Source: Phoronis australis
Taxonomy: Eukaryota; Phoronida; Phoronidae
DNA: 64,000 nt
Direction: 5' to 3'
Assembly: GCA_002633005.1 (NCBI GenBank)
Contig: NMRA01000172.1
Coordinates: 486,348-550,347 of the forward strand
Shown: one piece after another, positions 1 to 9,923 of the stretch
Layout of the letters: the number at the start of each line of letters is the position of its first letter
How positions within the stretch are numbered: position 1 is the first letter of the stretch
Program-made: the position numbers and the translations under genes
The notes under the pieces: model-generated
The model's input: only the letters and a program-made list of their open reading frames with translations
What the model was told of the DNA's origin: nothing
Databases searched by the model: none

Positions 1-199
1 TGAGAAACCCATGACTAGTAAAATGGTGTTTTTAGAAAATAAAGTGTAGAAAACTGAGAACAATCACTTAAAAACATGAAAAATGAAGTATAAGAAACAA
101 TGAATAACAGTTAACCAAGAACCTAAAATTCGCGCATCAAGAACGTTTACGTATGCTGTTGAAATAAAAGCACATTCAAATGTTATTCCAAAGAGTCGG
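1..199. other. Left edge of the window, no gene recognised
   Basis: AT-rich sequence with no open frame. If the charged helix of the minus-strand gene is spliced at 204, this is the start of its next intron. Confidence 0.4.
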
Positions 200-203
200 T
201 CAC

Positions 204-949
204 CTTTTTTCTCTCTTCTTCTCAGCTCTTCTTTTCGTCTCTTCTTCCTCCTCTAGCAGCGTTTTCATGTTTTCTTCGCTGACCGTTGCCTTAAGCGTCC
301 GATGAACTTCGTCGACGAGTGTTGTTAACTTCGCAAAGTTGCTTTCTAGAGCATTCTTGGGTATACATGTAGGTCGACCAAATGCCTTTGGCAAGTATTT
401 GTAAAAATCTAACACATCTGTGCATATAGACTGAATAAACCGCAAGTACTGACTCCATGGACTTTCCGTGCACGTTGCTCTGGTCTTTCTGTGAACATGG
501 TCGAAGGACTTAATGAGCACCTTGCAATTGGCAAACATCCACTGTTTCCCTACAGATGTCGTACTGGCAGAAATCGTCGCCGTGGTGGCGCACAAGTGAA
601 TTATATCCAGGTCGCCGACACGAGAATCCTCACTCGCGTACTTGCCCGATTTGGTGAGCATGTTCACTAGTATCTTACTGGCTTCTGACGTGATGTACAA
701 ATCTACGAATCTTTGGTCGTTGTGGAGAAGACAGAACGACAACAACAGGAGGCAACACTGTGCTAAAAGAACGTTGCTCGTCATAGAATTGTTGGGGAGG
801 GAGGGTGTCCTCAAGAGACACTCGAAAACACTAGACTCGAACAGCACGTCCCGGACGTCGGATATGAGAGCCATTGACACCACGTTTGCTATTATTGCAA
901 AGACGATTTCCGGATTTTTTACGCCTTTGCGTATGAGTTTAATTCGCCT
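204..949 (-). CDS. Helical (armadillo-like) domain exon after the ankyrin repeats
   Basis: About 249 codons beginning at the acceptor ctgcag|AGG. The protein is leucine-rich and helical, with the conserved core QRFVDLYITSE that matches SRFVDQFVSAK in the plus-strand paralogue, then GKQWMFANC matching GREWLKKNY. It ends in a highly charged helix (LLEEEEETKRRAEKKREK), as does the paralogue (ELLENEEREKARERAKKEK). I infer an armadillo or similar helical fold only from the composition. The exon either stops at TGA 202-200 or is spliced onward at 204 in phase 2; in the paralogue the corresponding charged segment continues for hundreds of residues. Confidence 0.65.
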
Positions 950-3900
950 CTGCAGAAATATAATAAAAGTTCGGCTTTGTGAGTCATTATTATACCATTA
1001 TAGATGCTAAATATTAAATGCTATTCTTCGTATCAATAACAAACACTAACTTGAGAGAGAAGCAACTATTATTTTGTCCTTGATCTCACGAATACATGTC
1101 AAAATGGCAGAGGTCTTTTGCAAAAGTACAACAGCAATAGTGATTTTGATAGTTCAGTGTATTTCGTTGAAACTGTAACCGCACAGAGATGCAAGTAGAT
1201 CATGGGCAAGCAGTGACTGTTGCAGGCATCGCAATTCGATACCTAGTGTTAAGCCAAGTCAAAGATTACGCAAGTCCACCGAGGGTGTTTCACGTTGTAC
1301 TCTTATGTTCGGCTACAATATGCTTTTTCAGGGACTTAATTTATCATATTTAGAACAGTGACGACACAGTGAATAGTTGTTAATGTTTGACGACCATAAA
1401 GTGATGCTATCTAAGATAGAAGTGGCCCAAACTTCACAACCTGGCTCTTTCCATTTCTTGTCAGTTTTTAGCATTTCTGTACCGGCCTTACTTTTTGAAG
1501 GCTCTTCCTTACCGTTCCTCGTCCCTCTCTTCCATTTTGGATCCGTCCTTCTCTTCAATAGACCATTCATAAGCTGGATGATAAAGCCTGTTGAGAGCGT
1601 TATCTAAACAGTTTTTATATTACCGTTTCAACGGGTTGGTTTACACGAAATGCTTAAACATGAAAACGTATCCCTGAGGACGGGGTATTGGTAGAAATAC
1701 CTTAAACAACGTTTCTTATGCCCCATGATAAGTCTAGCAGCAACAGGTGAACAGTGCATATACTTTATGACAGAGATTTCATTTGATACATGTACCTAGA
1801 CTTGGTCGTCTCTTACTTTGATGTGTTTCTGTATCTGTCCTCTCTGCATAATAACCGCGAGTAAATAATTGAAACACTCCTTAGTAGCATATATGAACGC
1901 CCAACAAATCGCTGTTAGTCCGTCCTGGAATAACAAATAATAAGCTATGAGCGCCGTAAAGTAGGTCTATCATCGAAAATTGACATCTTCAAATAAAACA
2001 ATACTGAACTTAAACACGATCTACATTTGAAGACGCACATCAAATTGCATTATTTTCATTTAAATTAGCTACGGTCACAAACTTAAATACCACTGCCGTT
2101 AGCTTTGTGGCAAATGAAGTACCCTTTTGTTTCTGAATTTTCATGGAGCTATCTATGATGGAAAGCAATTTTTCTCAACACCTTTTTAACTGTGAATTAG
2201 TGTGCTTAACTTGTAGTTTTGATGCGTACAAAAGAAGACTGGCGAAAAGTTTTGTTACGGCAAGATATGAATGCTGAAAAGCTTACACAGTCCTCCGAGA
2301 GAATATTAGCCTTTCCCTCCTCAACCAAGAACGTCGTAATTTCTTTGTGGTTACGTCCCGCTGAAAGCATCAACGCCGTGTACTTGTTCTTAAAAATAAA
2401 AAGTGCTATTACTAACACAAACGCTATCTTTATCTACGGAATTTTGCGTATTGCAGTTTACTAATCTAGTGATTTCTAACAGAGACGTTTCAAAAGAACT
2501 TATCAGGTCGCTTACTTCGAGAAAAAAATTGGAGGCACGTTTTACGGAAATTGACTTGTAAGTGAGGAGAATAAGACAGAAAAAGCAATCCAATTGTCAT
2601 CGAAGTCCTTACCTTTGTTTTCAAATTAACATCGGCACCCGCTTTCACGAGGACCTCCACATTGCCAGCGCAACCATTGAGCGCTGCGATCATCAATGCG
2701 GAAAATCCATCCTGTACGTAAAAAAGTCTTTTAAGAACAAAAACAAAAAGTAAGAATAAATGATTTTGGTGTTTGGTGTCTAAGGTTACAAATCTCAGGT
2801 TATCGCAGCGACACGTTTTCAACGTCAATTTCTGTTTGCCTCCATGATTATATCAATAATCAATTTTGGGTCCTTTTGGGCTTCTGTCGAGCATTTTCCA
2901 GAGTGAAAGTGTTCTTTCAAGGGTCATTCGAGGCTCATTGTGAGGGACACGAGTATTCATATTATATCGTTTACAGCGGATGGATCCAATGTCTTACCAG
3001 GCTGATATTTTGGTGTTTCTGGAAGGTGCATGTTTGAGCTACCACAATTTTGTGAATGTTTTACAGTTTCTGACACACTATTTCTGGAAGGCATTTTTGT
3101 GTCAAGATTACGTCATTCGATGATCACTGTGACAGAATTATTGATTTTAAATCAGTTTTGGTCGGTACCTCTAACACCTAGTGTTTTGTTTTCAACAGCA
3201 TTCCGTGGATGAGATTTTTGGGATTTCTGATGGGCCAAACCCAAAATGTATTTGTTTGTCATAAGCCATTTAGCTATCAGTGGTTTGCACTGAACCCTGT
3301 GCAATATTTTTATGTTGTAGCTAACTCAGTTTGACAGCCATTCTAAGACAACCAAAGTTACCCTTGAAGCATTCAGCTTTCACTGGCGTGATTTTGCGTG
3401 GAATAGTATAATCTTTGTTTCTGGGCAAGGAACTTGGTTTACGGAGCACACGCCTGGGTTCCATTCTCATGCAACATACTACTGAGACATTTCCGGAGAG
3501 ATCGAATTTTCTCCCGTGGGGCAACATTCTAGTTGCATGCAACAAAATGTTTATTTGAGCATGTGCAAAGAATTGGAAAACCACCAAGTAAATTATCATG
3601 ATGACACTAATACCTCATTCTGAAGGTCCTTCTTTGCCCCAGCGGATATCAGCGTTTTCACAACATCCGGGTCCGCTGAATGAGCTGCCTCCATCAAGGC
3701 TGTGGTGCATGCCTGTAAAGAATTGCGCAATATTGATATACAATAGAGCCATTTTGACTCACTTCTCAATGAGAAATACACGAGCACTCCAATTTCATCT
3801 TCGTCATTTTTTNTAAATCAGTTTTGGTCGGTACCTCTAACACCTAGTGTTTTGTTTTCAACAGCATTCCGTGGATGAGATTTTTGGGATTTCTGATGGG

Positions 3901-4559
3901 CCAAACCCAAAATGTATTTGTTTGTCATAAGCCATTTAGCTATCAGTGGTTTGCACTGAACCCTGTGCAATATTTTTATGTTGTAGCTAACTCAGTTTGA
4001 CAGCCATTCTAAGACAACCAAAGTTACCCTTGAAGCATTCAGCTATCACTGGCGTGATTTTGCGTGGAATAGTATAATCTTTGTTTCTGGGCAAGGAACT
4101 TGGTTTACGGAGCACACGCCTGGGTTCCATTCTCACGCAACATACTACTGAGACATTTCCGGAGAGATCGAATTTTCTCCCGTGGGGCAACATTCTAATT
4201 GCATGCAACAAAATGTTTATTTGAGCATGTGCAAAGATTTAGAAAACCACCAAGTAAATTATGACACTAATACCTCATTTTGAAGGTCCTTCTTTGCCCC
4301 AGCGGATATCAGCGTTTTCACAACATCCGGGTCCGCTGAATGAGCTGCCTCCATCAAGGCTGTGGTGCATGCCTGTAAATAATTGCGCAATATTGATATA
4401 CAATAGAGCCATTTTGACTCACTTCTCAATGAGAAATACACGAACACTCCAATTTCATCTTCGTCATTTTTTTCAAATTGGTCTTATCGACAAGTCTGTT
4501 TATTTAGTCAAAATCATCAAAACCATGGATTTGAACACACAAGCACACGCACACACACA

Positions 4560-4596
<37 letters not shown>

Positions 4597-7500
4597 ATTC
4601 CAAAAGTTGAAAGCCAACAGAAAATTCGCTTGATACGTTCAAGATAAAATCTCAAAAACACTACTGCAGTTTTCTGAATTATCATTTCGTTTCCTTTTAT
4701 GTGGACTTTCAGTAAAAATCGTAAAAATCTTATTGTTAGGTAGTCCTTCACACAAACGTGGAACTTTAATAAAGCTCAATTCCTCAACCTGGTTTGAAGA
4801 ACACTCCATAAAGCATGGTATGTTAAAGTGTCATATGAATCCGCTCATTCGTTTCTGAGATATGATGTTCCGAACTTGGACATTTTTCTAGGGTCTCACA
4901 TAAGGAATGTAGGCTAACGCCCGGTAGTATCTTCGGTGCTCCAAATCAATGAATTTGGCCTACTTCAAAGTTGTTTTTGTCGTCGACATAAGCATCGTGT
5001 CATTTTCACATTAATAGTTAGATACGGTGGCACCGGTGTGCATTCGAGCGTAAAATGAAACGTCCCGTGGAATTTGTAAACTGCTGTCCTGTTGTAGTAC
5101 GAGACTGGTTTTTGAGTAGGCCTGGTGGTTATTTCTGGACTATCAGTATGAGCTTTACTTAAGAATTTAACGTTTTACGAGTGTCCAATTTATTTAAACA
5201 CGGAAGTGAGTTGAGCAAAATCGCCAATCCAAATCCCGACCATGAGTTGCAGACGAAGTACTTGCCGGAAGTAAAGCGTGCCATGTCTGCCAAGTTTCGC
5301 TAGTGAATGATGACGTCACGGCTTAATCGTAAGATCACAGATTTCGTCCATTGAAAAGATACGGAGTTGGCGGTCCATGTACTATAGTCTATAATTCCAC
5401 GACGTCTAATCGATTTTTCGGCCTTCAATCATTTTCTAAGGAGCTGCAGACATCGTGTTCTGCGCAGTGTCCGATACACATGAGACTTCTGACCAATCAG
5501 ATACAAGCGTCCCCAGAGAGCACGCGCGGCTGACAGAAGTGAACAAACGTAATTCACAAAAGATGAGCATTACTCCCATGCTCATTCAAAAGTGGTGTGA
5601 TCCATTTTCTTTGTTAACGGTAACACCAAGAGAAACCTGGGGAAGGCCTACCGAACGCGATGCGCGTCACCATGGTCTCATCTTGCCTTCTGCATACCAT
5701 CAAGCATGGGGTCGACGGCGGTGGCGTTCTCGTGCGAAAGCCCTTTAAGTCACCAAGGTACCACAGAATGTACAAATAATAGTCACCAACGTTACTTACA
5801 TTGTACTTATGGTTAATGTTTGCCCCACTGTTGACCATTTTTCGGACGTATTTAGCGTCGTTGATACAGCAGCTAAAAATTAGTGACGTCATGCCATCCT
5901 GCAACACAACAAGAACACATTCAATATATCTGCAAGCCTTCGAAAATTTAACAGCTTTGACGTATTAAACAATTTCCAATTCATTTAAGGGAAAACAGAT
6001 CGACTGGCCCTATGACGAACAATGCAATGAAAACCACCAAATAGGCCTATTACTTTTTAAGACCCTATTAGGGCACTTAACTTATTCTGAGAACGACCAG
6101 GTCGATCTTCACTGACATGTCGGTGAAATGAGCCGGCGGGAACGGGCAACTTTCTTAGTTTGCACTTGATGGCTCCAGATTTAAGGCTAAAAGTTCGAGT
6201 CTGATCTCGAAATTTCGAGTTTTTACTCGAAATCTCGAGTTTGTAGCTCGAATCCAGTAGGGGTCGTCAAATGCGAACGTGCACTGGAAACTTGTAAGAA
6301 AACCGTAATTTTCTCTGGTACAGACTAATAGCCACATGTCTTGAATTTGAGGAAGTAGACCGGTAAATTCTAACAGTAGTTTCAAATTTGATTTGAAGAT
6401 TAGACCCAAGGCCCTGAAATGTGTCAATTGTCCTTCGTTGCAACTTGTGCACTTACACCATAGTCATTCGGCCGAAACTTGATAAGCTCTTTTGCCAACT
6501 TTTGATTTCAAAAGTTGTGATAGAAGCAAACAACACACATCACAATCACCTAGAAATATTGTTGACGTTTTAAGTTGGCATTGTTCTCTTTAAGACTTGC
6601 CTTGTGATGATGAGGTAGTTAAATAGGTCATGGATCATTTAGTAAGCTCCACTCTCAATGGTTAATATCTGGCTAATATGGTTTACACTAATCAATGAAA
6701 AGCAAGGTCACATGTATAGAGCAACTTCCTGCATGCACGTTTCCAGCCCAGTTTCTTGGATTTGCTATCTAACTTTATATTGAACTTCTAGCCAAGAACT
6801 GATATTGCGTATAGTAGCTGACAGTATTTTGGAAAGGTGTAAAAAAAAGCCTGCAGTGAAATAAAACAAACACGTTTATTCAAGAACTCGATGCATTTGT
6901 AAAGGTTTTATATCGAAATTTGATGATTTATTGGTGTAAAACGATGAATTCAAGCGATAAGTTGACACACTAGTAAGCATGTTGTGAACGGCTGAACAGA
7001 CCGCGTTCGAACCGATTACGTCATTGGTTAATTTCAACACCTCGAGTCCGTCTGCCGTCAGGTGTAAGGTAAAACAACTGAACTTGCTGTAATCGAGTGG
7101 AACTACTCGATCTAAATTGATACATTATAGGTTGTTTTTGGGTGGCATTCTCCTTTGATATAATACATCATGTCTTGGAAAGACTTAAGATTTGAACCAA
7201 ATCTTATTAAAAACGAATCGTGTGCTTACAGTGTAGGTCCACATAAACTCATTGAACACTCTACAGCAATGCCTTTTAGGGAGGCCACTNCCTGTGCGTA
7301 CTCTGCCTCGTTATACTCGGGCTCAAACATGTACCCACCCACTGAATGTCCGTGAAAAAATTCCTCGTCACCACTGCTGTGAAAAAGGTCTCCGTCACTC
7401 ACACTACTGTCACTGTGATACGGGTCACCGACTCCAGCCATATACAGCTTACAGCACACTAAACAAACCCTAAATCCAACGTAGTTGAGTTCTCTACTAA

Positions 7501-9439
7501 CCTATCTTGCCGCAGAATACTCGCCGATAGAAAGTGGTGGCGACAATGGTTGAAAAACAGCACAAAACAAAAGTAGAATAGAACAGATTCGCACGGTAAA
7601 GTCAACGCAAAACCAAGTGGCGGGAAACGCTTGCCTCCTAAAACGTCACTTCCGGAGTAGCGGACGAGTAATTAATAAAATTACGATAAGCTGTAATTAA
7701 GTGGAAAATATGTCTAGGATAACCAACCAACCTTATTTTAGCTCAAAATGACATGGAAAAGGTTGCCTTCGCCTTTAAAGATTAGACCCAGGGCCCTGAA
7801 ATGTGTCAATTGTCCTTTGTTACAACTTGTGCACTTACACACCTTAGTCATTCGGCCGAAACTTGATAAGCTCTTTTGCCAACTTTTGATTTCAAAAGTT
7901 GTGATAGAAGCAAACAACACACATCACAATCACCTAGAAATATTATTGACGTTTTAAGTTGGCATTGTTCTCTTTAAGACTTGCCTTGTGATGATGAGGT
8001 AGTTAAATAGGTCATGGATCATTCAGTAGCTCCACTCTCAATGGTTAATATCTGGCTAATATGGTTTACACTAATCAATGAAAAGCAAGGTCACATGTAT
8101 AGAGCAACTTCCTGCATGCACGTTTCCAGCCCAGTTTCTTGGATTTGCTATCTAACTTTATATTGAACTTCTAGCCAAGAACTGATATTGCGTATAGTAG
8201 CTGACAGTAAGAGTATTTTGGAAAGGTGTAAAAAAAGCCTGCAGTGAAATATAACAAACACGTTTATTCAAGAACTCGATGCATTTGTAAAGGTTTTATA
8301 TCGAAATTTGATGATTTATTGGTGTAAAACGACGCATTCAAGCGATAAGTTGACACACTAGCAAGCGTGTTGTGAACGGCTGAACAGACCGCGTTCGAAC
8401 CGATTACGTCATTGGTTAATTTCAACACCTCGAGTCCGTCTGCCGTCAGGTGTAAGGTAAAACAACTGAACTTGCTGTAATCGAGTGGAACTACTCGATC
8501 TAAATTGATACATTATAGGTTGTTTTTGGGTGGCATTCTCCTTTGATATAATACATCATGTCTTGGAAAGACTTAAGATTTGAACCAAATCTTATTAAAA
8601 ACGAATCGTGTGCTTACAGTGTAGGTCCACATAAACTCATTGAACACTCTACAGCAATGCCTTTTAGGGAGGCCACTAAAATAATTTGGGCAAGGCTGCC
8701 TGCATTCTAACATGATTGACATTAAGCCTAACATTGGTAATCATGACCTTGAAAACGTCTGGTTACCATGGTAACGATACCCAATTCAGCTTAGTACACA
8801 AGATTCAATTCAATCTTGCCTGCTTTCTAACGTGAGTTTGCTGTCAAACCTGGAATTTCTGGTTTCAACTGGCAAAATAACTGGTCACCATGACAACGAT
8901 GCGTATTCCAGCTTGGCGACCCCTTAGTTTCAAGGGGGGGCCTGACTATCAGTACTTTGATCATGGTTTCCTGCTTCTAACGTGAGTTTGCCATCAAGCA
9001 TAAAATTACTGATTTTGGCCTGCTGACTAACTGGGCGTGATTAACTGATATATCACCTGCATTGTTTTTTAAAGATGTAACCTACCGATCGAGCAGTTGA
9101 GTCCACATTAAGCAGCTCCAGTTCATCTAACTGGTCGTCGTCAAAAGTCACATACGGTACGATGTTTGTGGTTTTCCGAATTTTGCACAATTCTGAAACT
9201 AATTTCTTAAAATCGGCAAATTTGATTCCTTTTCCTTTGATAACCTTTTTCCTGACACATTTTAGAAAAACCGCATCAGTAGAATTGGCGCGTCCGTCTT
9301 TTGCCGTATTCGTGTTCAAACATCTTGTAGAACCTGATTGAAATGTATCTTTGAATTCCACATCTAGCTCAAACGAATCTTTGTCGTCATCTCCGCAGTC
9401 CCACCCGGTTACGGCAGAAACCCAACCGACGGTCGACAT
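204..9439 (-). CDS. Ankyrin-repeat protein, paralogue of the divergent RNase L-like gene (3' end unresolved)
   Basis: Proposed exons, in transcription order: 9439-9086, 5898-5800, 4372-4274, 3712-3614 (near-identical copy of the previous one), 2711-2613, 2388-2287, 1924-1817 and 949-204. All internal junctions are phase 0 and have AG/GT sites. Each short exon of 99-108 nt encodes one ankyrin-like repeat, for example TALMEAAHS with LISAGAKKD, or SALMIAALNG with LVKAGADVN. The last exon begins RRIKLIRK and resembles the start of the 3-kb exon of the plus-strand gene, which begins RRIDLLRT after its own ankyrin exons. Ankyrin repeats bind protein or nucleotide ligands; in RNase L they bind 2-5A. 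No ligand can be inferred here. Whether the gene goes on to a kinase-KEN part left of the window is unknown: the frame meets TGA at 202-200, but a donor (AG|gtgacc) lies just before it. The first exon's membership is the least certain part. Confidence 0.68.
1817..5898 (-). CDS. Ankyrin-repeat exon block of the minus-strand gene
   Basis: Contains the one-repeat exons at 5800-5898 (DGMTSLIFSCC..NSGANINHKYN), 4274-4372 and its copy 3614-3712, 2613-2711, 2287-2388 (YTALMLSAGRN) and 1817-1924 (DGLTAICWAFI). The repeated TAL/SAL start, helix and GA-N pattern is that of ankyrin repeats. One-repeat-per-exon with phase 0 on both sides is the arrangement that lets repeats be gained or lost without frame shifts. 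The last repeat is degenerate, as is the last repeat of the plus-strand gene (SATALCYAIRD). Confidence 0.72.
3148..3812. repeat. Direct duplication, copy 1 (ends at N 3813)
   Basis: Nearly identical to 3814-4472, with a 6-nt difference near 3600 and scattered substitutions. Each copy carries one complete ankyrin exon with both splice sites. The junction is exactly a single N at 3813, which suggests an assembly join of two haplotypes. A true recent tandem duplication would add one repeat to the protein. Confidence 0.9.
3814..4472. repeat. Direct duplication, copy 2
   Basis: Second copy of the segment that begins at 3148. It starts directly after the N with taaatcagttttggtcgg, the same sequence that starts copy 1. 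Confidence 0.9.
4535..4594. repeat. (CA)n microsatellite
   Basis: A nearly pure CA tract with a few interruptions, lying in an intron of the minus-strand ankyrin gene. Confidence 0.97.
6193..6252. repeat. Cluster of CGAGT / CTCGAA palindromic units
   Basis: TTCGAGT and its complement ACTCGAA recur about every 10-15 bp, with intervening CTCGAAAT. The segment can pair with itself as hairpins. It lies in the large first intron of the minus-strand ankyrin gene. Confidence 0.75.
6396..7289. repeat. Direct duplication of about 0.9 kb, copy 1 (ends at N 7290)
   Basis: Matches 7778-8677 with small indels and substitutions. The copy stops exactly at the single N at 7290, in the sequence gaggccact. 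A unique stretch of 487 bp separates the copies. The pattern fits a haplotype-level assembly artefact better than transposition, since no terminal repeats are visible. Confidence 0.9.
7291..7441 (-). CDS. Candidate N-terminal exon with a YMFEPEY motif, cut by an N
   Basis: From ATG at 7441 the frame encodes 50 residues: a Ser/Asp/Gly-rich acidic leader (HSDSSVSDGD, then HSSGDEEFF) followed by GGYMFEPEYNEAEYA. A Tyr-x-Phe-Glu-Pro motif after an acidic Ser-rich leader is what I recall from invertebrate proteins named P2X7-like, which carry a cysteine-rich C-terminal domain, but only this short motif supports it. The frame runs straight into the single N at 7290, beyond which the duplicated segment begins, so the rest of the gene is missing. 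A GC-richer stretch at 7600-7670 (gtggcgggaaacg) could be its promoter. Confidence 0.4.
7778..8677. repeat. Direct duplication of about 0.9 kb, copy 2
   Basis: Second copy of the 6396-7289 segment. Beyond its right end the sequence continues into the degenerate tandem repeat at 8.7-9.0 kb rather than into the exon that follows copy 1. Confidence 0.9.
8680..9030. repeat. Degenerate tandem repeat, about three units
   Basis: Units share CCTGCxTTCTAACxTGA, a GTCAAxCxT element and a GGTxACCATGxxAACGAT element, spaced roughly 130-140 bp. The third unit is incomplete. Confidence 0.6.
9086..9439 (-). CDS. Candidate first coding exon of the minus-strand ankyrin gene
   Basis: An open frame of 118 codons from ATG (MSTVGWVSAV) to a donor TCG|gtaggt. 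It ends in phase 0, as the first ankyrin exon needs. The product is acidic near the N terminus (GDDDKD), then has a lysine-rich stretch (RKKVIKGKG) and an acidic end (DDDQLDELELL). I recognise no domain. The first exon of the divergent gene has a faintly similar order of features (ST, then a short RK-rich helix, then LL), which may be chance. If not spliced, the frame runs 14 more codons (12 plus residues to KKQCR) and stops, so it could instead be a small one-exon gene. Confidence 0.5.
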
Positions 9440-9728
9440 TATAAGCAATAGCTCTATAAAATTCAAATATGACTAGCAAAAATTTAAACCGCTGATTATC
9501 AAACACTTTATGCTCTGAAAAACGTTGCGTTCGCAGTGAGATCTAAGTTATTATTTCTTGCATTTATTGCGTCACATATACAAATGTTTGACCGCACAAA
9601 CAAGACTAAACGATCATCATAGTTAAGAACGCGCACAGAGTGGCATTGTGCCGGAAAACGTGAAGTTTGAGATATTTATTTTGCACTATATCGTGACCAA
9701 AATTTTGTCGAGATTTACTCAGGTTGCG
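9440..9728. promoter_or_regulatory. Putative bidirectional promoter of the two ankyrin genes
   Basis: The two proposed start codons (minus strand at 9439, plus strand at 9729) are 289 bp apart and point away from each other. The interval has no long open frame shared by both, no clear TATA box at a fixed distance, and no repeat. Head-to-head spacing of this size is typical of bidirectional promoters. It depends on both first exons being correct. Confidence 0.42.
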
Positions 9729-9923
9729 ATGGCATTGGAGAAGAATCCATTGCTATGCAAACATGGAATCTCTTTGATCAGCTGCGGATCGTGTTCAACC
9801 AGAGAGAATATGCTTCATTTCTTGAGAAAAGGTGAACAACGTCAGGGTGAAATGAACAGTGTACGACTGCTGGACCAAGTTCTTCAAGACTCCTCTCTTT
9901 CAGTCATGTGTAAAGATGAACTG
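9729..9923 (+). CDS. First coding exon of the RNase L-like gene
   Basis: Sixty-five codons from the first ATG in frame (MALEKNPLLCKHGIS) to donor CTG|gtaaaa, phase 0. The next exon starts in phase 0. Cysteine-containing N terminus (SCGSCST) then a helical stretch. No domain is recognised. Confidence 0.55.

Noticed and set aside
4500-4751. Open frames through the CA tract (Cys-Val and His-Thr runs)
   Set aside because: Produced by the microsatellite; no other support.
9648-9728. Upstream extension of the plus-strand first exon
   Set aside because: The open frame there has no ATG, so the first ATG at 9729 is used.
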